Positions 43,249 through 51,154 of a stretch of DNA of 64,000 nt are shown here, piece by piece (the first letter of the stretch is position 1; every line of letters starts with the position of its first letter). Made by a program: the position numbers and the translations under genes. Origin of the DNA: UBA4615 sp964399635 (GTDB lineage: Bacteria; Pseudomonadota; Gammaproteobacteria; Burkholderiales; Burkholderiaceae_E); assembly GCA_964399635.1 (NCBI GenBank), contig CAYNRU010000041.1, positions 62,001-126,000 of the forward strand, written 5' to 3'. The notes below the pieces were generated by a model that made no database searches, was not told the origin of the DNA, and saw only the letters and a list, made by a program, of their open reading frames with translations.

Positions 43249-44232
43249 TCAGGGTCGCGGCGTGACCGGTCCAGGCGACGACTGAGGCGGGGATCCGGGT
43301 GCAGGCGACGACGGAGACGGGGATCCGGGCGCAGGCAGGGACCGGGTCGCTGACGAGGACGCATCCACGCCCGGAGCCTGCTGCCCTGACGGAGGCGGCG
43401 GTCGTGCGCCAGGCCGCTTCGTCGCCGGAGGTCGCGCCTCGCGTTCGCGCTGCTCCCGGGCGCGGCGCTCGGCGTCCAGCCGGCGCTCCTCGCTGCGCTC
43501 CCTGGCCTGGACCTCGCGCTGCGCCGCGCGCTGACGGTTGGCCTCGATCGCCTCCGCGCGGGCCCGCGCGTTGGCGGGATCCTGGGTGGCGCGGCGCACC
43601 GCCTCCACGCGCCGCGCCGCGTTGTCGGCCTCGCGCCGGGCGCGTTCGGCACGGTTGGCCTGCGCCTGAAGCGCGACCTCGGGCGCCTCGCGCTCGCGAT
43701 CGGCCTGCGCCTGAGCCGAGGCCGCCGCGCGGGCCTCGAAAGTCCGGCGATTCTCCTCCCGGCCGGCGGCCTCGTCGTCGTCGCGACGGGCCTGCTCCGC
43801 CAGCGCCGCAGCGGCGCGCCGGTTGAGCGCCAGCGCCGACTCCTCCCGCAGCGCCTGGTTGGCGACAACCTCGATATCGTCGAGCCGCGCGGTCGCGAGC
43901 CGATCGCGTCGCCCGACGTCCGCCAGGCACGTGTTCACCAGGAACTTGCGATAGCAGACGATCCGCTCGCGCACCAGCGCGTCGGCCACCTCGTCGCGGG
44001 CGGCCCGTACGGCGGGCTGCGCGAGACGCGCGGTGTCGGGATCCATCGCCGAGCGCGCGTCGAACTGCGGCAGCAGTCTGGACGGGTCGACGCGCTCGGG
44101 CGCCGCCTGCGGCGTCGACCCGCCCTGCAGGACAGCGCAGCCGTTCAGCAGCCAGAGCAGCGCCAGCACCCCGCCCCAGCGGGTCGTGACGGGCTCGAGC
44201 GGCCCGTGCCGGCACGCCCCGCGTTCAGTCAC
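43249..44232 (-). CDS. Coiled-coil lipoprotein coupled to RavA-ViaA
   Basis: A 327-residue lipoprotein I cannot assign to a named family. It has a signal ending GGVLALLWLLNGC (Cys38, preceded by an unusually long basic N-terminus), then a helical region with two Cys (IVCYRKFLVNTCLADVG), followed by about 140 residues of Arg/Ala/Glu-rich predicted coiled coil, and a Pro/Ser/Gly-rich tail with short repeats (SPSPSSPAPGSPPQ). The GTG at 44230-44232 overlaps the viaA-like stop; no other start is available near the signal. It is third in ravA-viaA-lipoprotein, so its expression must follow theirs. Confidence 0.75.
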   Translation of the reverse strand: MTERGACRHGPLEPVTTRWGGVLALLWLLNGCAVLQGGSTPQAAPERVDPSRLLPQFDARSAMDPDTARLAQPAVRAARDEVADALVRERIVCYRKFLVNTCLADVGRRDRLATARLDDIEVVANQALREESALALNRRAAAALAEQARRDDDEAAGREENRRTFEARAAASAQAQADREREAPEVALQAQANRAERARREADNAARRVEAVRRATQDPANARARAEAIEANRQRAAQREVQARERSEERRLDAERRAREQREREARPPATKRPGARPPPPSGQQAPGVDASSSATRSLPAPGSPSPSSPAPGSPPQSSPGPVTPRP

Positions 44233-45811
44233 ACCCTGCCCCTGGAGCGGCATCGGGCACGGCCGGGCCGACCGCGGGCCCCATGTTGGGCAGCGGCGTG
44301 CCAGTCCCTGGCACGGCATCGATATTCGGGAAGTACAGCCCGGTCAGGTTGCGGTCGTGCACCGGCGGTTCGATCTGGCCGTGGCGGCCGCCATAGCGCC
44401 GCCAGTCCCTGACCCAGAAGGTGTCGTCGACGACCGACCGCATGCCCTTGGTCTCGCGGTCGCCGATCAGCACGCCCTGCACCCTCAGCCCGAGCTCGCG
44501 GCGCGCGGCGGCCACCGCGTCGACGGTCGCCGCGGTCGGGCCGAACTCGCCGTCGGAGGCGATCAGCAGATCGGCCTGCCGCCAGCCTTCGGAGCGTACG
44601 CGCAGCAGCGCACGCTCGAGCGGCTCGACCACGTCGGTGCCGCCATGGAAGCTCGAGGACACGAATTCGGCGAGTCGCTGCAGACCGTCGAGGTCGGCCG
44701 ACACCTCGCACTCGACGACCTGGCTGGCGCCGCTGAAGGCATAGACGTGGCAGCGCCGCCGCTCCGACGCGGCGATGCGCATCGCCTGCACCACGATCGC
44801 CTTGGCGACGCGCTCGGGACCGCCCGCCATCGACGCAGAGGTGTCGACGCAGACGACGACGGGCCCGGCCTCGAGCACCGGGCGCGGCCGGGGCTGCGGC
44901 GCACGGGGCGCACCCGGGTCTCGGACCCATGCGGTCTCGACCCAGTGGTCGCGGTGCTGCCAGGACAGCAAGGCCTGCTCGGCGAGCCGCGCCGCGAACA
45001 GCCGGCGCAGCCGCCGCGCCCGCACCGGGTCGATCCGGCGCGAACGCCACAGCGCCTCGATCGGCAGCATCCGCGAGACGTCGCCCGAGCGCCGGATTCC
45101 CTCCACCTCAACCGGTGTGCCCGGCAGCGCCACCTCGCGAGGCCGGCGCACCCAATGATCGTCGCCACCGGGCCCCGGCTGCACCGTGGGCTCCTCGCGC
45201 TCGTCGTCGGACGGCCGGACCCGACCCAGCCGCCGGATCAGCGCCGACAGCTGCGGCATGCTCTCGATGAGCGCGCGGGCCTCCAGGATGCGCTGCCACG
45301 ACTGCGACCTCAGCAGCCCCTGCAGCTCGCTCCAGCGGGCGAAGTTCGCGACGCCGTCGAGCCCCTCCACCAGCCGCATCACCTCGTGCAGGGACTCGCC
45401 GCGCTCGACCCATTCCGCCGCGAACGAGGTCGCGGTCCGGGCGATCGCGACCGAGCGAGGCATGAGGTCGCACAGGCGCGCGACCTGGTCGACGTGCCAC
45501 AGCAGCGAGCGCAGCACCTGGTCGGCGACCGCCGGCTGGCGCCGCGCCAGCCCGGGCAGGTCGAGGCGCTCCAACGGCTCGCCGTAGGCTGCCGCGAGAT
45601 CGGCCGGCAGCGCCTCGTGCAGGTCGGACCCGAAGGGCGATGCGCCGTCGAGCAGCCGCGCCCGCGCGATGGCCGCCCACTCGAGCCGCGCGAACGGGTC
45701 GCCCTCGTTGTTGACGAGCGCAGGCAGCCACAGCGTGCGGGGCAGCGCATCGAGCGGCGCGAGGCGGACCTCGAGCGCCTCAGGACGAAACCGGCTCGGG
45801 GACCATGCCAT
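44225..45811 (-). CDS. viaA: ViaA-like von Willebrand factor A domain protein
   Basis: Partner of the RavA AAA+ ATPase. The 528-residue protein has an N-terminal helical region and a C-terminal VWA domain with the MIDAS motif DTSASMAGG (near residue 327) and the supporting HGGTDVVEPL and IASDGEFG elements. The gene overlaps ravA by 32 bases, as in many RavA-ViaA pairs. In E. coli the pair is linked to lipid and respiratory-complex stress and aminoglycoside sensitivity. Confidence 0.88.
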   Translation of the reverse strand: MAWSPSRFRPEALEVRLAPLDALPRTLWLPALVNNEGDPFARLEWAAIARARLLDGASPFGSDLHEALPADLAAAYGEPLERLDLPGLARRQPAVADQVLRSLLWHVDQVARLCDLMPRSVAIARTATSFAAEWVERGESLHEVMRLVEGLDGVANFARWSELQGLLRSQSWQRILEARALIESMPQLSALIRRLGRVRPSDDEREEPTVQPGPGGDDHWVRRPREVALPGTPVEVEGIRRSGDVSRMLPIEALWRSRRIDPVRARRLRRLFAARLAEQALLSWQHRDHWVETAWVRDPGAPRAPQPRPRPVLEAGPVVVCVDTSASMAGGPERVAKAIVVQAMRIAASERRRCHVYAFSGASQVVECEVSADLDGLQRLAEFVSSSFHGGTDVVEPLERALLRVRSEGWRQADLLIASDGEFGPTAATVDAVAAARRELGLRVQGVLIGDRETKGMRSVVDDTFWVRDWRRYGGRHGQIEPPVHDRNLTGLYFPNIDAVPGTGTPLPNMGPAVGPAVPDAAPGAGCD

Positions 45812-47171
45812 CGTCGGACTCGGAAAGCGGCAGGTCGTCGAAGGCGGACCGCGTGGCGGCCAGATCGACCCGCAGCGCCCGCATCGCGCGCTCGCCGTCG
45901 GCCAGCCGCTGCACCACGCTGCCGACGAACCCGGGGGCGATCCAGAGGTTGCCCGCCAGCACTCCGCGCAGCCCTTCGGTGTGAGCGGCGGCGCCCGCCA
46001 GCCAGGCGTCGACCTGCGCGATCACGGCGTCGATCTGCACGAGCCGCGCGCGCACGTGGCTCGCGCTGAAGCGGCGCCGCTTGCTGAATGCCGACATGCG
46101 CGGCGCGGCGTCCGACATCGTCCCCGCGTCCGCCCCGCCCAGCCCGCGCGCCAGCGCGAGCTTGCCGCTGTCGTCGAAAGCGAGCTCGGTCGCGGTCTGC
46201 TCGATCTCGAGCTGCTTGGCCCAGGCCTGCGCGACCCGGGCGAGCCGCACAGGCTCGAGCGCGCGCGCGCCGCCCAGCCCGTCGGCGAACCAGCCCTCGA
46301 TGCGCGCGACCTGCACCGCGTCGCTGGCGAGCAGCCAGCGCAGCAGCCACAGGTCGACGAAGCCGACCTCGGCGCGCCCGTGGCTCGCCGCCGCGACCCG
46401 CAGCGCATGGACGGTCTGCACCCAGCGGCGGTCCGACACCTCGAACGCGCCGTCGGCGAGCAACGCGCGCAACCCGGCGAGCGCGCCGACGATCTCGTCG
46501 GGCAGCACGACCGCGTCGGCGGCCGCGCCGATCGCACCCAGCAGCGGCACGTCGGCGCCTGGCGGTGCGATCGCGGCGCAGGCGTCGCCGGCGCGCAGCA
46601 GGGCCTCGAAGGCCTCCGCGGCCACCGGCGGCACCTGGCATCGGAACAGGAACCGGTCGAGGAAGGCGCGCAGGGACTCGTCGCCGGGCACCTCGTTGCT
46701 CGCCGCGACCAGCGTCGCGAGCGGCGAAGCGATCCGGTGGGCGCCCTGGTCGAAGGCCCGCTCATTGAGCAGCGTCAGCAGCGCGTTGAGGATCGCGGAG
46801 TTCGCCTTGAACACCTCGTCGAGGAAGGCGACCGTCGCGGTGGGCAGGTAGCCGTCGATCTCGCGCAGGTAGCGGCCCTCGTCGAGGGCTGCCAGGGACA
46901 GGGGCCCGAACAGTTCCTCGGGCACGGTGAAGCGGGTGAGCAGGCGCTCGAAATAACGCCCGCCTACCTGCTCGCGCAGCCGGCGCGCCAGCTCGCTCTT
47001 GGCGGTCCCGGGCGGACCGATCAGCAGCACGTGCTCGCCGCACAGGGCCGCGAGCAGCAGGCAGCGCGCCTGCTCATCACGCCCGACCAGCCCGCGCGTC
47101 AGCGCGGCCAGCGCCGCACGCAGCGACTGCGGCGACGGCACGGCGTCCCTCGCATCCCGGTTCGATCCCAA
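45780..47171 (-). CDS. ravA: RavA-type MoxR AAA+ ATPase
   Basis: Hexameric AAA+ chaperone-like ATPase of 463 residues. Walker A LIGPPGTAKSELARRL, Walker B VAFLDEVFKANSAIL, and sensor-1 VAASNEVPGD are present, followed by a discontinuous triple-helical/LARA-like C-terminal region. The start is a TTG at 47169-47171 with a perfect AGGAGG five bases upstream, which settles this rare codon. First gene of ravA-viaA-lipoprotein. Confidence 0.9.
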   Translation of the reverse strand: MGSNRDARDAVPSPQSLRAALAALTRGLVGRDEQARCLLLAALCGEHVLLIGPPGTAKSELARRLREQVGGRYFERLLTRFTVPEELFGPLSLAALDEGRYLREIDGYLPTATVAFLDEVFKANSAILNALLTLLNERAFDQGAHRIASPLATLVAASNEVPGDESLRAFLDRFLFRCQVPPVAAEAFEALLRAGDACAAIAPPGADVPLLGAIGAAADAVVLPDEIVGALAGLRALLADGAFEVSDRRWVQTVHALRVAAASHGRAEVGFVDLWLLRWLLASDAVQVARIEGWFADGLGGARALEPVRLARVAQAWAKQLEIEQTATELAFDDSGKLALARGLGGADAGTMSDAAPRMSAFSKRRRFSASHVRARLVQIDAVIAQVDAWLAGAAAHTEGLRGVLAGNLWIAPGFVGSVVQRLADGERAMRALRVDLAATRSAFDDLPLSESDDGMVPEPVSS

Positions 47172-47238
47172 GCGGCCTCCTGCATCCCAGGCGATTGTGG
47201 CACAGCCGCCGGGCGCGCCCGGACGGGGCAGCAGCCGC

Positions 47239-48336
47239 TCAGGCGAGCGACTCGGCCACGCCCCGCCGCGGCGCCTGCAGGTATTCGCGCGACTGCATTT
47301 CGATGAGCCGACTGGCCGTGCGGTGGAACTCGTTGGCCATCGCGCCGCTGGTGTACAGCGCCTCGGGCGGGCATTCGGCCGACATCAGCAGCTTGACCTT
47401 CTGGTCGTAGAAAACGTCGACCATCCAGGTGAACCGGCGGGCCTCCGAGGACATGGCCGCGCTCATCCGCGGTACGTCAGACACGATCACGGTATGGAAC
47501 CGGGTCGCGATCTCGAGGTAGTCGATCTGCGAGCGCGGCCCGCCGCACAGGGTCGCGAAGTCGAACCACACCACGCCGCCCGCGCGTCGCCTGGCCGTCA
47601 GCTCGCGGTTCTCGACCGTCAGCCGGGGATCCCCGTCGTCGGTCTCGGCCACCCGCGCAAAGGCCTCCGCCAGCTGGGCGTCGGCCTGCGGTCCGGCCGG
47701 CACCAGGTAGGCGTCGACCTGCTCCATCACGCGCCGGCGGTAGTCGACGCCGGCATCGACGTTGACCACGTCGAGGTGCTGCTTGAGCAGCGCGATGGCG
47801 GGCAGCACGCTGTCGCGGTGCAGCCCGTCGGGGTACAGGTCGTCGGGCCGGTAGTTGGACGTCATCACGAAGGTGACGCCGTTGGCGAACAGGCCGTGCA
47901 GCAGGCGCTCGAGGATCATCGCGTCGGCGACGTCCGAGACATGGAACTCGTCGAAGCAGATCAGCCTGTAACGGCGTGCGATCCGCAGTGCGACCTCGTC
48001 CAGCGGATCGGTGACATGGCGCAGGTCGCGCAGTTCGCGGTGCACCCCGCGCATGAACTCGTGGAAGTGGACCCGGGTCTTGCGCACCAGCGGGACGGTC
48101 TCGTAGAAGACGTCCATCAGGAAGCTCTTGCCGCGGCCCACGCCACCCCACAGCCACACCCCCCGCGGCGGCGGCGGATGGTTGATGAGCTTCATCAGGC
48201 GGTTGGAGCGGCGCTTCTTGTAGGCGACTGCGTCGTCATACATGCGCTGCAGGCGATCGACCGCCTCGCGCTGGGCAGAATCGGGGCTGTAGCCCCGCCG
48301 CTCGATCTGCTGGAGGTAGTGCTCGAGGACGTTCAT
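47239..48336 (-). CDS. zapE: Cell division ATPase ZapE (AFG1-like)
   Basis: AFG1-family P-loop ATPase, 365 residues; in E. coli it acts at the division septum. Walker A WGGVGRGKSFLMD, Walker B ICFDEFHVSDVADAMI and the arginine-containing LTSNYRPDDLY-like motif (here MTSNYRPDDLYPDGLHR) are present. It sits downstream of lpd in the sucA-sucB-lpd-zapE order that is typical of Burkholderiales. Confidence 0.94.
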   Translation of the reverse strand: MNVLEHYLQQIERRGYSPDSAQREAVDRLQRMYDDAVAYKKRRSNRLMKLINHPPPPRGVWLWGGVGRGKSFLMDVFYETVPLVRKTRVHFHEFMRGVHRELRDLRHVTDPLDEVALRIARRYRLICFDEFHVSDVADAMILERLLHGLFANGVTFVMTSNYRPDDLYPDGLHRDSVLPAIALLKQHLDVVNVDAGVDYRRRVMEQVDAYLVPAGPQADAQLAEAFARVAETDDGDPRLTVENRELTARRRAGGVVWFDFATLCGGPRSQIDYLEIATRFHTVIVSDVPRMSAAMSSEARRFTWMVDVFYDQKVKLLMSAECPPEALYTSGAMANEFHRTASRLIEMQSREYLQAPRRGVAESLA

Positions 48337-48411
48337 GCGCGGCCCTGGGGGCTGCGGGCCCGGGGGCGACGGGACGCCTGCGCGCCCGGCAGCCCCCGCG
48401 CCCGCAGGCGG

Positions 48412-49845
48412 TCACATGTTCAACGCACGCTTGTCGACGGCGAGCGCGGCTTCGCGCATCACCTCCGACATCGAGGGGTGCGGATGGCAGACCCGTGCGA
48501 TGTCCTCGCTCGAGGCCTTGAACTCCATCGCGACTGCCGCCTCCGAGATCAGGTCGGAGGCACCGTGACCGACGATGTGCACGCCCAGCACCTCGTCGGT
48601 GGCGGCATCGGCGAGCACCTTGACGAAGCCTTCGGCCGCGTTCATGCCAAGCGCGCGGCCGTTCGCGAGGAACGGGAACTGCCCGGCCTTGTAGGCACGT
48701 CCCGAGGCCTTGAGCTGCTGCTCGGTGCTGCCGACCCAGGCGATCTCGGGCGATGTGTAGATGACCCAGGGGATCGTGTTGTAGTCGATGTGGGGCATCT
48801 GACCCGCGATCAGCTCGGCCACCATCACGCCCTCGTCCTCGCCCTTGTGGGCGAGCATCGGCCCGCGCACGACGTCGCCGATGGCGTAGACGTTGGGCAG
48901 CGCGGTGCGGCAGTGGTCGTCCACCGGGATGAAGCCCCGCGCATCGACCTGCAGCTTGACCGCGTCGAGGTTCAGGCCCTCGGTGTTGGGCACGCGGCCC
49001 ACCGAGACGATCAGCCGGTCACACTGCAGCGTCTGGGCCACGCCCTGCGCGTCGGTCCAGGCGACGTTCACGCCCTGCTTGCCGACCTCGATGTCGCCCA
49101 GCGTCACGCCGAGCTGGATCTTCAGGCCCTGCCTGGTGAAGATCTTCCAGGCCTCCCTGGAGACCGCCTCGTCGCAGGCGGTGAGAAAGCCCGGCAGCGC
49201 CTCGAGCACGGTCACCTCGGCGCCCAGGCGGCGCCACACCGAGCCCAGCTCCAGCCCGATCACGCCCGCCCCGATGACCCCGAGCCGCTTGGGCACCGCG
49301 GTCAGCGCGAGGCCGCCCACGTTGTCGCAGACGAACTCGTTGTCCACCGCGACGCCCGGCAGGTGGCGCGCCCGGGAGCCGGTCGCGACGATCACGTGCC
49401 GTGCCTCGATCAGCTGCGGGCCACCGGCCGCGAGCACCTCGAGCCCGACCATGCCATCACCCATGCCGGTAAAACGCGCATGCCCCTTGAGCCAGGCGAT
49501 CTTGTTCTTGCGGAACAGGAACTCGATCCCCTTGGTCATCTTGGTGACGATGCCGTCCTTGCGGGCCTGCATCTTGGCCAGGTCGATCTTGGCGCCGCCG
49601 ATCTCGATGCCGTGCTCGCCGAGATGGTGGGCCGCCTCCTCGTACTTCTCGCTCGACGCCAGCAGCGCCTTGGACGGGATGCAGCCGACGTTCAGGCAGG
49701 TGCCGCCCAGGGCCATCTCGCCCTTGGGATTGGTCCACTTCTCGGCACAGGCGACCTTCATGCCGAGCTGCGCCGCGCGGATCGCCGCGATGTAGCCGGC
49801 CGGGCCGGCACCGATCACGACGACGTCGTACCGTTCGCTCGCCAT
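48412..49845 (-). CDS. lpd: Dihydrolipoamide dehydrogenase (E3) of 2-oxoglutarate dehydrogenase
   Basis: FAD enzyme that re-oxidises dihydrolipoyl groups and makes NADH. In 477 residues the FAD motif VIGAGPAGYIAAIRAAQLG is followed by the redox disulfide GGTCLNVGCIPSKALL, the NAD motif IGAGVIGLELGSVW and the C-terminal dimer interface with HIVGHGASDLI and HPHPSMSE. It follows sucB by 9 bases. Confidence 0.97.
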   Translation of the reverse strand: MASERYDVVVIGAGPAGYIAAIRAAQLGMKVACAEKWTNPKGEMALGGTCLNVGCIPSKALLASSEKYEEAAHHLGEHGIEIGGAKIDLAKMQARKDGIVTKMTKGIEFLFRKNKIAWLKGHARFTGMGDGMVGLEVLAAGGPQLIEARHVIVATGSRARHLPGVAVDNEFVCDNVGGLALTAVPKRLGVIGAGVIGLELGSVWRRLGAEVTVLEALPGFLTACDEAVSREAWKIFTRQGLKIQLGVTLGDIEVGKQGVNVAWTDAQGVAQTLQCDRLIVSVGRVPNTEGLNLDAVKLQVDARGFIPVDDHCRTALPNVYAIGDVVRGPMLAHKGEDEGVMVAELIAGQMPHIDYNTIPWVIYTSPEIAWVGSTEQQLKASGRAYKAGQFPFLANGRALGMNAAEGFVKVLADAATDEVLGVHIVGHGASDLISEAAVAMEFKASSEDIARVCHPHPSMSEVMREAALAVDKRALNM

Positions 49846-49854
49846 GTCAGCCCC

Positions 49855-51153
49855 TCACAGGTCCAGCAGCAGGCGCGCCGGATCCTCGAGCGCCTCCTTG
49901 ATGGACACGAGGAACAGCACCGCCTCGCGACCGTCGATGATCCGATGGTCGTAGGACAGGGCGAGGTAGTTGATCGGGCGGATGACGATCTGCCCGTCCT
50001 CGACCACTGCGCGCTCCTTGGTGGCATGCACCCCCAGGATCGCGGACTGGGGCGGGTTGATGATCGGCGTCGACAGCATCGAGCCGAACACACCACCGTT
50101 GGAGATCGAGAACGTCCCGCCGGTGAGGTCCTCGATGCCCAGTTTGCCGTCCTGGGCCTTCTTGCCGTACTCGCCGATCTGCTTCTCGATCTGGCCAAAG
50201 GTCATCTGGTCGGCGTTGCGGACCACCGGCACCACCAGCCCGCGCGGCGAGCCGACGGCCACGCCGATGTCGAAGTAGCCGTGATAGACGATGTCGGTGC
50301 CGTCGACCGAGGCGTTCACGACCGGAAACTTCTTCAGCGCGTGGACGGCCGCCTTCACGAAAAAGCTCATGAACCCGAGGCGGGCGCCGTGCTCCTTCTC
50401 GAAGCGGTCCTGGTACCGCTTGCGAAGGTCCATGACCGGTTGCATGTTGACCTCGTTGAACGTGGTCAGGATCGCGTTGGTGCCCTGGGACTGCAGCAGG
50501 CGCTCGGCCACGCGCTGGCGCAGCCTCGACATCGCGACGCGCTGCTCCGGCCGGCCCTCGATCAGCTTGTTGGGGTCGAGCGCGGCCGGTACGGCCGGCA
50601 GGCCGGGCGCCGGCGCCGGCGCGGCGCGCGGCGCTGCGGCGGCGGGCGCAGGCGCGGCGGCCGCGCTCCCGGTCGCCACCGCGGCGAGCACGTCGGCCTT
50701 GGTGACCCGACCGTCCCGGCCGGTGCCGCTGACCTGGCCGGCGCTCATCCCGGCCTCGGCGAGCAGCTTGGCCGCCGAGGGCATCGCGACGTCGCCCTTC
50801 GAGCCGCCGGAGGGCGCGGCTGCGGCGCCGCCGCCGGGCGCGACCGGCGACGCCGCGGACGGTACCGCGGCGGCCGTGGGGGCCGTGGGGGCGCCGCCCA
50901 CCGAGGCGCTCACCTCGGTGTCGATGACGGCGATCACCTCGCCGGCCACCACTGTGCTGCCGTCACCTTTCAGGACGCGGGCGAGCACGCCCGCCTCGGG
51001 TGCCGGAAGCTCCAGCACGACCTTGTCGGTCTCGATATCGATGAGATTCTCGTCACGCTCGATGGCGTCACCGGGCAACTTGTGCCACTGCAGCAGCGTG
51101 GCCTCCGCAACCGACTCGGACAGTTGCGGCACCTTCACTTCGATCAATGCCAT
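49855..51153 (-). CDS. sucB: Dihydrolipoyl succinyltransferase (E2) SucB
   Basis: Core of the 2-oxoglutarate dehydrogenase complex. The 432-residue protein has one lipoyl domain (lipoyl Lys in IETDKVVLE), a long Ala/Pro/Gly linker, the peripheral-subunit-binding domain (MPSAAKLLAEAGMSAGQV) and the catalytic domain ending with YDHRIIDGREAVLFL. The ATG at 51151-51153 is one base after the sucA stop (TGACATG). Confidence 0.97.
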   Translation of the reverse strand: MALIEVKVPQLSESVAEATLLQWHKLPGDAIERDENLIDIETDKVVLELPAPEAGVLARVLKGDGSTVVAGEVIAVIDTEVSASVGGAPTAPTAAAVPSAASPVAPGGGAAAAPSGGSKGDVAMPSAAKLLAEAGMSAGQVSGTGRDGRVTKADVLAAVATGSAAAAPAPAAAAPRAAPAPAPGLPAVPAALDPNKLIEGRPEQRVAMSRLRQRVAERLLQSQGTNAILTTFNEVNMQPVMDLRKRYQDRFEKEHGARLGFMSFFVKAAVHALKKFPVVNASVDGTDIVYHGYFDIGVAVGSPRGLVVPVVRNADQMTFGQIEKQIGEYGKKAQDGKLGIEDLTGGTFSISNGGVFGSMLSTPIINPPQSAILGVHATKERAVVEDGQIVIRPINYLALSYDHRIIDGREAVLFLVSIKEALEDPARLLLDL

Positions 51154-51154
51154 G

